Below are positions 43,503-56,012 of a stretch of 64,000 bases of DNA, piece after piece (position 1 is the stretch's first letter; every line of letters starts with the position of its first letter). The position numbers and the translations under genes were made by a program. Source of the DNA: JAYFNU01 sp034933305 (GTDB lineage Bacteria; Bacillota; Clostridia; Oscillospirales; Ruminococcaceae). The stretch lies in NCBI GenBank assembly GCA_034933305.1, contig JAYFNU010000010.1, positions 16,601 through 80,600 of the forward strand, written 5' to 3'. The notes under the pieces are model-generated. The model worked only from the letters and a program-made list of their open reading frames with translations, had not been told where the DNA came from and did not search any database.

Positions 43503-44554
43503 ATGGCTAAGGTATTGATGAAGGGCAACGAGGCGATCGCCGAGGCGGCGATCCGCGCGGGCTGCCAGGCGTTTTTCGGCTATCCCATCACGCCGCAGAG
43601 CGAGATCCCGGAGTATTTTGCTCGGGAGCTGCCGAAGCGCGGCGGCCTGTTTCTGCAAGCGGAGAGCGAGCTCGCGGCGATGAACATGGTCATGGGCGCT
43701 TCGGCGAGCGGCGCGCGCGTGCTCACGAGCACCTCCGGCCCGGGCTACTGCCTCAAGCTCGAGGCGCTCGCCGCGATGACGCTGACGCGGCTGCCGGCCG
43801 TCATCGTGGTCGTCATGCGCAGCGGGCCGGCCTTCGGCACGATGAAAGCCGCGCAGGAGGACTACCGCATGACGGGCAACGGCGGCTACAAGGTCGTCAC
43901 CTTCGCGCCCTGGAACATACAGGAGGCGGCGGAGATGACCTTCGAGGCGTTCGACATCGCCGACCAGTACAGGAACCCGGTCGTCATCATGGCGGACGGC
44001 ATGATCGGCCAGATGATGGAGGGCATGGATTTCGACAAACTGCCCGCGCCGCGCAGGGATCTGCCGCCGAAGACGTGGGCGCTGCACGGCAGCGCGTCGC
44101 GGGGCGGCGTGCCGCAGATGCTGTACGTCGGGGACGGGCTGTCCCATTACGCGGAAAAGCACGAGCAGGAGACCGTGCTGTATCCGCAGATCACGGCCAA
44201 CGAGACGCGCTGCGAGACCGTCGGCGTCGAGGACGCCGAGGTCGTCTTCGCGGCTTACGGCTCCGCCGCGCGGATGTGCCAGTACGTGATCGAGGAATAC
44301 GCCGGCAAGGTCCGCATCGGCATGATCCGGCCGAAAACGCTCTGGCCCTTCCCCTACGGGGAATTCGAAAAGATCGGGCCGAAGTGCAGGGCGGTCATCT
44401 GCCCGGAGATCAACATCATCGGCCAGATGATCGACGACGTGCGCATCGCCGTCGCCGGGCGCCTGCCGGTATCCCACGTGGGCGACACGGCGGAGGATTC
44501 GCTCACGCCCGAGGGGATCGAGCTCGAACTGCAGCGGGTGCTGGGGAGGAAATT

Positions 44555-44558
<4 letters not shown>
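43503..44558 (+). CDS. vorB: 2-oxoacid:ferredoxin oxidoreductase alpha subunit (VorB-like)
   Basis: 351 residues. The pyrimidine domain begins with FFGYPITPQSEIPEYF (about 23-38), and TSTSGPGYCLK marks the family. Together with beta it forms the site that oxidises 2-oxoacids to acyl-CoA and reduced ferredoxin. VorB-type similarity suggests branched-chain 2-oxoacids, but aromatic or other 2-oxoacids cannot be excluded. It overlaps the beta gene by 4 nt. Confidence 0.88.
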
Positions 44559-45292
<734 letters not shown>

Positions 45293-45303
45293 GACGAACG
45301 ATT

Positions 45304-45846
45304 ATGATGGATAAAGTGATCATAGCAGGACAGGGCGGACAGGGCGCGCTGCGCATCGGGCAGATGCTGGCCTATGCCGCCATCAACGAGGGAAAAGAGG
45401 CCACGTGGCTTCCCTCCTACGGCGCCGAGATGCGGGGCGGCACGGCGAACTGCGGCGTGACGATCTCCGACCGGTGCATCGCGTCTCCCACGATCATGAA
45501 GCCGGACAGCTGCATCGTCATGAACAAGCCGTCGCTGCTCAAATTCGAGAAGTGGGTCGTGCCGGCCGGCTCGCTGTTCATCAACGCCTCGATGGTGAGC
45601 GAGAAGGCCTCCCGCGGCGACATCCGGATCTTCTACATCCCCGCGGACGCCATCGCCGAGGAGGAGGGAAACCCCCGCGGCGCGAACATGGTGATGCTCG
45701 GCGCCTATCTCGCCGCCGTGAAGAGCGTCCTGCCGGCGTCGATCTTCGAGATCATCGACCACAGCTTCACCGGCGACAAGGCGAAATATGCCGACGCGAA
45801 CAAGCGGCTCGTCCGGCGCGGCATGGATTTTATCGAGCGGCAGTAA
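45304..45846 (+). CDS. vorC: 2-oxoacid:ferredoxin oxidoreductase gamma subunit
   Basis: 180 residues, catalytic gamma domain (POR_N/gamma family): IIAGQGGQGALRIGQMLAYAA and PSYGAEMRGGTANCGVTIS are diagnostic. It completes the four-subunit enzyme delta-alpha-beta-gamma. Confidence 0.88.
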   Translation: MMDKVIIAGQGGQGALRIGQMLAYAAINEGKEATWLPSYGAEMRGGTANCGVTISDRCIASPTIMKPDSCIVMNKPSLLKFEKWVVPAGSLFINASMVSEKASRGDIRIFYIPADAIAEEEGNPRGANMVMLGAYLAAVKSVLPASIFEIIDHSFTGDKAKYADANKRLVRRGMDFIERQ

Positions 45847-45878
45847 ACCCCATCTTATCATGCGGAAGGCGGTCTCCA

Positions 45879-46949
45879 ATGGACAGGATTTTCAGGATGT
45901 TCGTCATCAACCCGGGCTCGACCTCCACCCGGGTCGCCTATTACGAGAACGAGAAGGAGGTCTGCGGGACCAAGTTTTCCCACCCGTCGGAAGTCACCGG
46001 CAAGTATGCGACCATCAACGACCAGCTCGACATGCGGCGCGAAATGGTGGAGGAGTACATCCGGCAGGCGGGCATCACCGCGCTCGACGTGATCATCTCC
46101 CGCGGCGGCGGCGGGCGGCCCCTGCGCAGCGGCGGCTATCAGATCACGCCGCTCATGGTCGAGGAATGCCGGAACGCCGCGTGGCCGCACGCCTCCAACC
46201 TCGGGGTGATGATCGCGATCCACCTCATGCGCGAATTCAACGCGCCCGGCTACATCTACGACTCCCCGCTTTCGGACGACTTCTGCGAATTCGCGAAGAT
46301 CTCCGGCCTGCCGGAGTTCCCGTCGCTGCGCGGGGCGGGGCATCCGCTGAACGAAAAGGCCGCCGCGCGCAGGGTCGCCGAGGAAAAGCTGGGCGGCCGG
46401 TATCAGGACTTCAATTTCGTCGTCTGCCATCTCGGCGGCGGCATCACCGTCTGCGCGCACGAAAAAGGGAAGATCATCGACAGCATGATCAACGCCTTCT
46501 CCCCCGAGCGCTCGGGGGCGCTGCCCATGATCGCCTTTACGAAGGCCTGTTTTTCGGGAAAGTGGACGTTCGACCAGCTGTTCAGAAAGCAGATGGGGCA
46601 GGGCGGCCTCAAGGCATATCTCGGCACCAACGACGTGCGCGAGGTCGACCGCCGCATCGACGCGGGCGACGCCGAGGCGGCGTTCTATCTGGAGGCCATG
46701 GCCTATCAGGTAGCAAAGGACATCGGCTCGATCGCGACGGTGCTCAAGGGCAGGGTCGACAGGGTCGTGCTGACCGGGGAGATCGCCTATTGCAGGCGGT
46801 TCGTCGACTGGATCACCGAGCGGGTCGACTTTATCGCGCCCGTCGAGGTCGTCCCCGGCGCGGTGGAGATGGAAGCGCTCGTCGCGGGCGTTCTGCGCAT
46901 CCTGCGCGGCGAGGAGAGCGCGCGCGACTACGACACGGAACAGGCATAG
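45879..46949 (+). CDS. buk: butyrate/branched-chain fatty acid kinase
   Basis: 356 residues, ASKHA acetate/butyrate-kinase family: VINPGSTSTRVAYYENE (phosphate 1), SRGGGGRPLRSGGY, VCHLGGGITVCAHEKG (phosphate 2) and VLTGEIAYCRRF. It makes ATP from acyl-phosphate, giving butyrate, isobutyrate or isovalerate. The adjacent PduL can supply acyl-phosphate, giving a complete 2-oxoacid to acid plus ATP route. Confidence 0.9.
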   Translation: MDRIFRMFVINPGSTSTRVAYYENEKEVCGTKFSHPSEVTGKYATINDQLDMRREMVEEYIRQAGITALDVIISRGGGGRPLRSGGYQITPLMVEECRNAAWPHASNLGVMIAIHLMREFNAPGYIYDSPLSDDFCEFAKISGLPEFPSLRGAGHPLNEKAAARRVAEEKLGGRYQDFNFVVCHLGGGITVCAHEKGKIIDSMINAFSPERSGALPMIAFTKACFSGKWTFDQLFRKQMGQGGLKAYLGTNDVREVDRRIDAGDAEAAFYLEAMAYQVAKDIGSIATVLKGRVDRVVLTGEIAYCRRFVDWITERVDFIAPVEVVPGAVEMEALVAGVLRILRGEESARDYDTEQA

Positions 46950-46962
46950 AAAGAGGTAAAAC

Positions 46963-47526
46963 ATGGAACGAACGGCGATCATCATGATTTCCAACCGGCA
47001 CATCCACCTCACGCGGGAGGCCGTCGATGTGCTTTTCGGAAAGGGCTACGAGCTCACGGTCAAGAAGGAGCTCGGCTACCCCATCTTCGCGGCCAACGAG
47101 ACGGTCACGCTCGTCGGGCCCAAGGGCAGCATCGCGGGCGTGCGCGTGCTCGGCCCGCTGCGCCCCTATAACCAGGCGGAGATCCTGCGGGCGGACTGCT
47201 TCGTGCTGGGGATCCGGGCCCCCGTGGCGATCTCGGGCACGCCGGACATCGCCCCCGTCCGGGTCGTCGGCCCGGCGGGCGCGCTCGATCTCGAGCACGG
47301 CGCCGTCGTCGCGAAGCGGCATCTGCACATCTCCGCGGAAAACGCCGAAAAATACGGCCTGCGGGCCGGACAGATCGTCCGCGTGCGCATCGGCGGGGAG
47401 CGCGGGCTCGTCTTCGACCAGACCGTCGTCGTCATCACCGAGATGGAGACGACCGTCCACGTGGACGTCGAGGAGGGCAACGCCGCGAACGTGACCAACG
47501 GCGACGTCGTCGAGATCCTCGTCTGA
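46963..47526 (+). CDS. pduL: PduL-type phosphate acyltransferase
   Basis: 187 residues. PduL zinc-binding motifs SNRHIHLT (H13, H15) and AKRHLHIS (H120, H122) are present. It transfers the acyl group of acyl-CoA to phosphate. It has no N-terminal shell-targeting peptide and no compartment shell genes nearby, so it is probably cytosolic. It stands where a Ptb gene would be expected next to buk. Confidence 0.9.
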   Translation: MERTAIIMISNRHIHLTREAVDVLFGKGYELTVKKELGYPIFAANETVTLVGPKGSIAGVRVLGPLRPYNQAEILRADCFVLGIRAPVAISGTPDIAPVRVVGPAGALDLEHGAVVAKRHLHISAENAEKYGLRAGQIVRVRIGGERGLVFDQTVVVITEMETTVHVDVEEGNAANVTNGDVVEILV

Positions 47527-47555
47527 CGCGGCGCCCCTGCGGAAAAGGAGTCCGA

Positions 47556-48224
47556 ATGGCGAAGTATGACGCGGTGATCTTTGATTTCGACGGCACGGTC
47601 GCCTACACGGCGGCGGACGTCTGGGATTCCCTGCGCTGGGCGGCCCGCCGCCTCGGCGGCGAGCTCGACGGGGAATTCTCAAAAAACGACGCGAACCTCG
47701 GGCTTCCCATGGAGCGGATCTTCGCCGCGGCGCAGCCCTGCGGCGGCGACGTGCGCGCTTTCGACGAGCTCGTCAGGCAGCATTACCGCACGCTCAGCGA
47801 GTACCCGAAGACCGCGCTGTACGAGGGCATGCGGCCGCTGCTCGAGCGGCTGGGGCGCGAGGGCATCGGCCGGTACGTCATCTCGCAGAAGCCGCTCGAG
47901 CCGCTCACGCGGATCCTCCGGCGCAAGGGCTGGAGCGGTCTTTTCGAGGGCTGGTTTTCCCCCGATTCCTTCGGGGAGACGGCCGCGACGAAGGCGCAGA
48001 CCATCGGCTGGCTTCTCGGGCACGCGCTGCGCGGCAAAAGCGCCGTGTACGCGGGCGACACCTGGAGCGACGTCGAGGCCGCGCACGCCAGCGGGATCCC
48101 CTGCATCGCGGCCCTCTACGGCGACGGCGACACCGCCCGGCTTCTCGCCGCGGGGCCCGACCTGTGCGCCCGCACGGCGGCGGAGATCGGGGACTGTCTG
48201 TTTGAAAAGGAGAACATATGCTGA
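47556..48224 (+). CDS. HAD-superfamily phosphatase (phosphoglycolate-phosphatase-like)
   Basis: 222 residues. Motif I DFDGTVAY, a helical cap domain, a Lys/Arg segment with ISQKPLEPL and motif IV YAGDTWSDVEAA. It would dephosphorylate a small phosphorylated metabolite. AAAAGGAG precedes ATG 47556; its stop overlaps the following dehydrogenase gene by 7 nt, so it belongs to the same operon. Confidence 0.85.
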   Translation: MAKYDAVIFDFDGTVAYTAADVWDSLRWAARRLGGELDGEFSKNDANLGLPMERIFAAAQPCGGDVRAFDELVRQHYRTLSEYPKTALYEGMRPLLERLGREGIGRYVISQKPLEPLTRILRRKGWSGLFEGWFSPDSFGETAATKAQTIGWLLGHALRGKSAVYAGDTWSDVEAAHASGIPCIAALYGDGDTARLLAAGPDLCARTAAEIGDCLFEKENIC

Positions 48225-49402
48225 AGGATTTTGATTTCTGCGTGCGGACGAGGTTTATTTTCGGAAAGACCTCGCTCGGACGCGTGGGCAGCGAGCTGTC
48301 GAAGCTCGGCGCGAAGCGCGTGATGATCGTGCGCGGGACGGGGAATTATCTGTTCAGCAGCGGTCTGCTCGGCAGCGTGATGGCCGACCTGCGGGATCAC
48401 GGCATGCAGGTCACGGAATACGGCGGCGTGCAGCCGAACCCCCGTCTGTCGCTCGTTTACGAGCTCATCGGGCGGGCGCGCGACGACAGGGCCGACATGC
48501 TGCTCGCGATCGGCGGCGGCAGCGTGATCGACACGGCCAAGGCGGTCGCCGCCGGCGCCGTCGCCGCGAACGACGTCTGGGACTTCTTCAAAAAAGGGAA
48601 AAAGATCGGGACTGCGCTTCCCGTCGGGGTCATCCTGACGAACCCCGCCACGGGCAGCGAATCCTGCGCCGTGACGGTGATCAACAACACCGAGACGCAG
48701 GAGAAGCTGCTGACGAGCGCCGACGCGATCCGCCCGGCGATCGTGTTCATGGATCCCGAGCTGACGCTGTCGCTGCCGGCCTTCGTGACGGCCTGCGGCG
48801 TGACCGACATGTTCTCGCACATCTGCGAGCGCTACTTCGCCCCCGAGGAGGGGATCGGGTCCGTCGACCGCATGGCGGAGGGCCTGCTGAAAACGCTCGT
48901 CGAGGTCGGCCCGCGGCTGATGCGGGAGCCGGGAAATTACGACGACCGCGCCGAGGTCATGTGGATCGGCACCGTGGCCCACAACGACACGGTCGGCATC
49001 GGCCGCACCCAGGACTGGAGCACGCACGTGATCGCCAACGAGCTCAGCGCGCTCTACGACACGCCGCACGGGGCGACGCTGTCGATCATCATGGGGGCCT
49101 GGATGCGCGTCGCCTGCGAGCGAAAGCCGTTCCGTTTCGCGCGGTACGCGCGGGAGGTCTTCTCCGTCCCGTGGGACGGGGAAACCGACGCGCCCGCCGC
49201 CGCCCGCAGCGGCATCGAGCGCACGCAGGAGTTCTTCCGCTCCATGGGCATGCCGACCTCGTTCGCGGAATACAAGCTGCCGACGGACGGCGTCGGGCAG
49301 ATGCTCGACAGGATCCAGTTCACCGGCGGCGACAAAAGCATCGGCGGCATCGTGCGACTGAACAGAAGCGATGTGGAAAAAATCTACCGCATGGCCTTCT
49401 GA
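48218..49402 (+). CDS. iron-containing alcohol dehydrogenase (butanol-dehydrogenase-like)
   Basis: 394 residues, BDH-type. LLAIGGGSVIDTAKAVA is the nucleotide motif, TNPATGSESCAV the coenzyme loop, and the metal ligands are in ACGVTDMFSHICE, STHVIANE and DTPHGATLS. It would reduce an aldehyde produced from the acyl pathway and reoxidise NAD(P)H. Distinct from the dehydrogenase at 4000 in length and motif detail. Confidence 0.88.
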   Translation: MLKDFDFCVRTRFIFGKTSLGRVGSELSKLGAKRVMIVRGTGNYLFSSGLLGSVMADLRDHGMQVTEYGGVQPNPRLSLVYELIGRARDDRADMLLAIGGGSVIDTAKAVAAGAVAANDVWDFFKKGKKIGTALPVGVILTNPATGSESCAVTVINNTETQEKLLTSADAIRPAIVFMDPELTLSLPAFVTACGVTDMFSHICERYFAPEEGIGSVDRMAEGLLKTLVEVGPRLMREPGNYDDRAEVMWIGTVAHNDTVGIGRTQDWSTHVIANELSALYDTPHGATLSIIMGAWMRVACERKPFRFARYAREVFSVPWDGETDAPAAARSGIERTQEFFRSMGMPTSFAEYKLPTDGVGQMLDRIQFTGGDKSIGGIVRLNRSDVEKIYRMAF

Positions 49403-49438
49403 CCGATACAGCATACATCTATTGGGAAGGGAAAAATT

Positions 49439-50602
49439 ATGAAGCCTGCACTTTCGAATCTGATCCAGCACTATCCGTCCTCGGGCATCCGCCACATGTT
49501 CGATCTCGCGGCCGATTATCCCGGCTTTCTCAATCTGTGCAACGGCGAGCCGAATTTCAAGACCCCGGAGCACATCTGCGAGGCGGCCTCGGAGGGCCTG
49601 CGCCTGGGCATGACGAAATACGCGCCCGAGTTCGGCATCCCCGAGCTCAAAAAAGCGGTCGCGGACAAGTATACCGCGCAGTTCGGCTTTCCCGTGGAGC
49701 CCCGGCATGTCGTGCCCGCCGCGGGCGGCGTGGAGGGCATCATGCTCAGCCTCATGGCCACCGTCAACCCGGGCGACGAGGTCATCATCCCGGATCCCGC
49801 GTACGTCTGCTACGAGGGGCAGGTCCAGCTCATCGGCGCGACGCCCGTCCGCCTTCCGCTGTCCGCGGAAAACGGCTTCTGCCTGACGGCGGAACAGCTC
49901 AAAAACGCGATCACGCCCAAAACGAGAGCGATCATCATCAACTACCCCAACAATCCGAGCGGCGCGGTGCTGACGAAGGAGCTCGCCGAGACGTGGCTCC
50001 CCGTCCTCCGGGACACCGGCATCTACGTCATTTCGGACGAGGTCTACGAAAAGATCGTATTCGACGGATACGTGCATTTCAGCCCGGCGCAGCTCCCGGA
50101 GCTGCGGGAGCAGGCGATCGTCGTCAACAGCCTGTCCAAGACCTACGCGATGACCGGCTGGCGCGTCGGCTATATCGTCAGCCGCAACGAGGAGCTCATG
50201 AGCAGGATCGGCAGGATGCAGCAGCCCCTCATCTCCTGCCTGCCCGGATTCATCCAGTATGCCGCCGCGAAAGCCATCTCCGGCCCGCAGCAGTGCGTCG
50301 AGGAAATGGTGGCGAGCTACACGCGCCGGCGCACCATTATGTTCGATGCGCTGCGGCAGATCGACGGCATCAAGGTGAACCCCCAGAAGGGGACGTTCTG
50401 TCTGTTCCTCGACGTGACGGCGTTCGGCATCGGGTCCGAAAAGCTGGCCTTCGAGCTGCTCGACAAGCAGAACGTGCTCACGACGCCCGGCACGGCGTTC
50501 GGGCGCCAGGGCGAGGGCTTCCTGCGCCTGTCCTTTGCCAATTCGGACGAGCAGATCGCCGAGGGGCTCGAGCGGCTGTCGAGGTACTTCAAACAGCTGT
50601 GA
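49439..50602 (+). CDS. class I/II PLP-dependent aminotransferase
   Basis: 387 residues, AspC/aromatic-aminotransferase-like fold type I. INYPNNPSGAV, VISDEVYEKIVFDG and the PLP lysine SLSKTYAMTGWRVGY are visible. It could convert an amino acid to the 2-oxoacid used by VOR. GGGAAGGG precedes the ATG; a terminator follows about 80 nt after the stop. Confidence 0.88.
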   Translation: MKPALSNLIQHYPSSGIRHMFDLAADYPGFLNLCNGEPNFKTPEHICEAASEGLRLGMTKYAPEFGIPELKKAVADKYTAQFGFPVEPRHVVPAAGGVEGIMLSLMATVNPGDEVIIPDPAYVCYEGQVQLIGATPVRLPLSAENGFCLTAEQLKNAITPKTRAIIINYPNNPSGAVLTKELAETWLPVLRDTGIYVISDEVYEKIVFDGYVHFSPAQLPELREQAIVVNSLSKTYAMTGWRVGYIVSRNEELMSRIGRMQQPLISCLPGFIQYAAAKAISGPQQCVEEMVASYTRRRTIMFDALRQIDGIKVNPQKGTFCLFLDVTAFGIGSEKLAFELLDKQNVLTTPGTAFGRQGEGFLRLSFANSDEQIAEGLERLSRYFKQL

Positions 50603-50680
50603 GCCCGCGCGCTGCCGCCGGGGAAACCGGCGGACGGCGGACAGACGGGCCGCCCGGCCGGAAAGCCGGCAGACCGCAGA

Positions 50681-50720
50681 AAAAATTGCCGCGCGGCAGG
50701 ATGGCTGCGCGGCAATTTTT
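50681..50720 (+). terminator. terminator after the aminotransferase gene
   Basis: A 14-bp perfect stem AAAAATTGCCGCGC/GCGCGGCAATTTTT (50681-50694 with 50707-50720). Confidence 0.85.
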
Positions 50721-50768
50721 ATTTCGCATCGAAAACGCCTCGCGCTGTCCCCGCCGCAAAAAAGTGCT

Positions 50769-50803
50769 TGACAGACATAACTGTAACTGATATAGTAACA
50801 GTA
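50769..50803 (+). promoter_or_regulatory. promoter plus palindromic operator of the rhodanese/Rrf2/RclA operon
   Basis: TTGACA (50769-50774) and TATAGT (50792-50797) with 17-bp spacing. A near-perfect palindrome, ACTGTAACT (50781-50789) and AGTAACAGT (50795-50803), covers the -10 box, so a bound repressor would block initiation. The downstream Rrf2 gene is the likely binder. Confidence 0.75.
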
Positions 50804-50816
50804 AAGAGGTGATACG

Positions 50817-51275
50817 ATGCAAACAACAATAAAAATCGCGGCGCTGACGCTGTGCGCCGCGCTGGCTCTCTCGGCGTGCGCGGCGGCCGCGCAGCCCGGC
50901 GATACGGCGGACGCAGCGCAGGAGGATACGCAGAACGTGACCGAGGACAGCTTTTACCGCAAAATAACGCCCGAACAGGCCAAGGAAAAGATGGACGCGG
51001 GCGGCGTCACGGTCGTGGACGTGCGCACGCTCGAGGAGTACACCGAAAAGCACATCCCCGGCGCGGTGCTGGTGCCGCTCGACACCATCGGCGACACGCA
51101 GCCCGACGCGCTGCCGGACAAGGACGCGGTGCTGCTCGTCTACTGCCGCAGCGGGCGCAGGAGCGCGGCGGCGGCGGTGACGCTCGCGGGGCTTGGCTAC
51201 AAGAACGTGTACGATTTTGGCGGCATCATCGACTGGCCGTACGAGACGGAAGCGGGTGCGCCGGATGAACAGTGA
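50817..51275 (+). CDS. rhodanese-domain lipoprotein
   Basis: 152 residues. Signal peptide with lipobox LSAC (Cys21), Asp/Gln-rich linker, then a rhodanese domain with VVDVRTLEEYTEKHIPGA and active-site loop CRSGRRS (Cys110). It is exposed outside the membrane and may transfer or detoxify sulfur species. GAGGTGATACG precedes the ATG. Its 3' end overlaps the Rrf2 start by 11 nt. Confidence 0.85.
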   Translation: MQTTIKIAALTLCAALALSACAAAAQPGDTADAAQEDTQNVTEDSFYRKITPEQAKEKMDAGGVTVVDVRTLEEYTEKHIPGAVLVPLDTIGDTQPDALPDKDAVLLVYCRSGRRSAAAAVTLAGLGYKNVYDFGGIIDWPYETEAGAPDEQ

Positions 51276-51696
51276 CTTCGTCGTGGCGCTGCACGCCGTG
51301 ACGTACCTCTGTCACAAGGGGACGACGCTCAACAGCGAGGCGCTCGCGCAGAACATCTGCACGAACCCCGCGCGCGTGCGCCGCGTGATGGCGAAGCTCA
51401 GCCGGGCGGGACTCGTCGAGACGCGCGAGGGGCGCGCGGACGGCGGCTACCGGTGCGAGAGCAGGGACATGACGCTCGACCGCCTCGCGGATGCGCTCGG
51501 CATCCGCTTTCCCGACGTCGGCTGGAAGAGCGGCGATCCCGGCGACCCGTGCATGGTGTGCTCCGGCATGCCGGCGTATATGGAAATACTCGATCAGGGG
51601 CTCAACGACAGGCTGCGGGACTATCTGCGCGGGATCACCGTCGCGGACGTCGAGCGGTGGCTTGCCGAAAACAAGGAAAGGAAAGACGGCAAATGA
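51265..51696 (+). CDS. Rrf2-family transcriptional regulator
   Basis: 143 residues: a winged helix-turn-helix (about 20-60, TLNSEALAQNICTNPARVRRVMAKL, RADGGYR) and a C-terminal part with Cys96/Cys99 (DPCMVCSG), possible redox or metal-sensing residues. It lies between the rhodanese and RclA-like genes and probably represses them at the palindrome over the promoter. Confidence 0.85.
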   Translation: MNSDFVVALHAVTYLCHKGTTLNSEALAQNICTNPARVRRVMAKLSRAGLVETREGRADGGYRCESRDMTLDRLADALGIRFPDVGWKSGDPGDPCMVCSGMPAYMEILDQGLNDRLRDYLRGITVADVERWLAENKERKDGK

Positions 51697-53060
51697 AACA
51701 GGCAGATGCGGTCATCATCGGATTCGGAAAGGGCGGCAAGACGCTCGCGGGCGCGCTGGCGGCGGCGGGGAAAAAGGTGATCCTCGTCGAGCAGTCGGAC
51801 AAAATGTACGGCGGCACCTGCATCAACGTGGCGTGCATCCCGTCGAAATCGCTCGTCCACAGCGCGGCGCTGTCGGCGGCGCAGGGCGGCAGCTTTGCGG
51901 ACAAGGCCCGCCGCTACGCCGAGGCCATCGAGGAAAAGGACCGGCTGACGTCCATGCTGCGCGGGAAAAACTATCACAAGCTCGCCGACAACGCGAACGT
52001 CGAGGTGCTCGACGGCCGGGCGTCCTTCATCGACGCGCGGCATGTGGCCGTGCGGACGGCCGCCGGCGAGGAGGAGCTCGAGGCGCCGCAGATCTTTATC
52101 AATACGGGCGCGGTTCCCGTGCTGCCCGCCATCCCGGGGCTGCAGGAGAGCCGGCACGTCTACCTCAGCGAGACGATGCTCGACCGCAGGGAGCTGCCCG
52201 AGCGGCTGCTCATCATCGGCGCGGGGTATATCGGCATGGAGTTCGCGTCGATGTACGCCAACTTCGGCGCGCAGGTGACGGTGCTGCAGGACGGCGAGCG
52301 CTTCCTGCCCCGCGAGGACGCCGAGATCGCGCAGGCGGTGCTCGAGAGCCTCGAGGCGCGCGGCATCACGGTGCTGCGCCCGGCGCAGGCGCTGCGCATC
52401 GAGGACGCCGCGGACGGCGCGCTCGTCACCGTTTCCCTGCCCGACGGCGAGCGCACGCTGCGCGCCGACGCCGTGCTGGCGGCCGTCGGACGCCGCCCCA
52501 ACACGCAGGAGCTCAACGCCGCGGCGGCGGGCGTCGAGCTGACGCCCCGCGGGGCCGTGCGGACCGACGAAAAGCTGCGCACGACGGCGCCCGGGATCTG
52601 GGCGATGGGCGACGTCGCGGGCGGGCTGCAGTTCACCTACATCTCGCTCGACGACTTCCGCATCGTGAAGTCGCAGCTGCTCGGCGGCGGAGAGCGCACG
52701 CTCGACAACCGCGGCGCCGTGCCCTACAGCGTCTTCCTCGACCCGCCGTTCTCGCGCGTGGGGCTCACCGAGGCGGAGGCGCTGGAAAAGGGCTTCGAGG
52801 TGAAGATCGCGCGGCTGCCCGCCGCCGCGATCCCCAAGGCGCAGGTCCTGCGCAAGCCCGTGGGCCTGCTCAAGGCGGTCATCGACGCGAAGACCGGCCG
52901 CATCCTCGGCGCGCACCTCTTCTGCGAGGAGAGCTACGAGATGATCAATCTCATCAAGCTCGCCATCGACGCGCAGATCCCCTACACCGTGCTGCGGGAC
53001 AACATCTACACCCATCCGACGATGAGCGAGGCGTTCAACGACCTCTTCGCCGGCGTCTGA
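51693..53060 (+). CDS. RclA-like FAD/NAD(P)-disulfide oxidoreductase
   Basis: 455 residues. FAD motif VIIGFGKGGKTLA, redox-active CINVAC (Cys43, Cys48) as CxxxxC, NAD(P) motif IIGAGYIGMEFAS and C-terminal dimerisation domain. The overall pattern fits RclA-type hypothiocyanous acid reductases or mercuric-reductase-like proteins. In this operon, protection from reactive chlorine/sulfur/thiocyanate oxidants is likely. It overlaps the Rrf2 gene by 4 nt (ATGA). Confidence 0.85.
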   Translation: MKQADAVIIGFGKGGKTLAGALAAAGKKVILVEQSDKMYGGTCINVACIPSKSLVHSAALSAAQGGSFADKARRYAEAIEEKDRLTSMLRGKNYHKLADNANVEVLDGRASFIDARHVAVRTAAGEEELEAPQIFINTGAVPVLPAIPGLQESRHVYLSETMLDRRELPERLLIIGAGYIGMEFASMYANFGAQVTVLQDGERFLPREDAEIAQAVLESLEARGITVLRPAQALRIEDAADGALVTVSLPDGERTLRADAVLAAVGRRPNTQELNAAAAGVELTPRGAVRTDEKLRTTAPGIWAMGDVAGGLQFTYISLDDFRIVKSQLLGGGERTLDNRGAVPYSVFLDPPFSRVGLTEAEALEKGFEVKIARLPAAAIPKAQVLRKPVGLLKAVIDAKTGRILGAHLFCEESYEMINLIKLAIDAQIPYTVLRDNIYTHPTMSEAFNDLFAGV

Positions 53061-53112
53061 GGCGGCGTGTCCGCTTCGCTGCGCAGGCGAAGACAAGGCG
53101 CGCCGCGCAAAG

Positions 53113-53142
53113 AAAAAAGCCCTCCGGAAGGAGGGCTTTTTT
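53113..53142. terminator. terminator between RclA-like gene and ppdK
   Basis: AAAGCCCTCC with GGAGGGCTTTTTT around GGAA; A- and T-rich flanks suggest bidirectional action between the two convergent genes. Confidence 0.85.
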
Positions 53143-53155
53143 GTGCGGAAATTTG

Positions 53156-55789
<2,634 letters not shown>

Positions 55790-55849
55790 AAAAATCCTCC
55801 GTAAATTTCTTCTGCTGTTCACATTTCAGCCTTTCAGAGTTGCCAAAGT

Positions 55850-55858
55850 ATTATACCA
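55850..55858 (-). promoter_or_regulatory. extended -10 promoter for ppdK
   Basis: On the minus strand TGGTATAAT is an extended -10 box (TGn plus TATAAT) about 60 bp from the start. Confidence 0.55.
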
Positions 55859-55941
55859 GAAAAAATATATAAATACCACATGTTTTTCGCTGATATATAA
55901 GCGTTCGCCCTTTTCCCGCCGTTATTCTTTCCGTTATGGAC

Positions 55942-55970
55942 TTGAAAAACCGGCGCGAAATTGCGATAAT
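55942..55970 (+). promoter_or_regulatory. promoter for glmU-prs
   Basis: TTGAAA (55942-55947), 17-bp spacer, GATAAT (55965-55970); 43 bp upstream of the glmU start. Confidence 0.7.
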
Positions 55971-56012
55971 AGAATAGGAAAGAAATCTCCCTTGAAGTCA
56001 GGAGGGCTGTTC

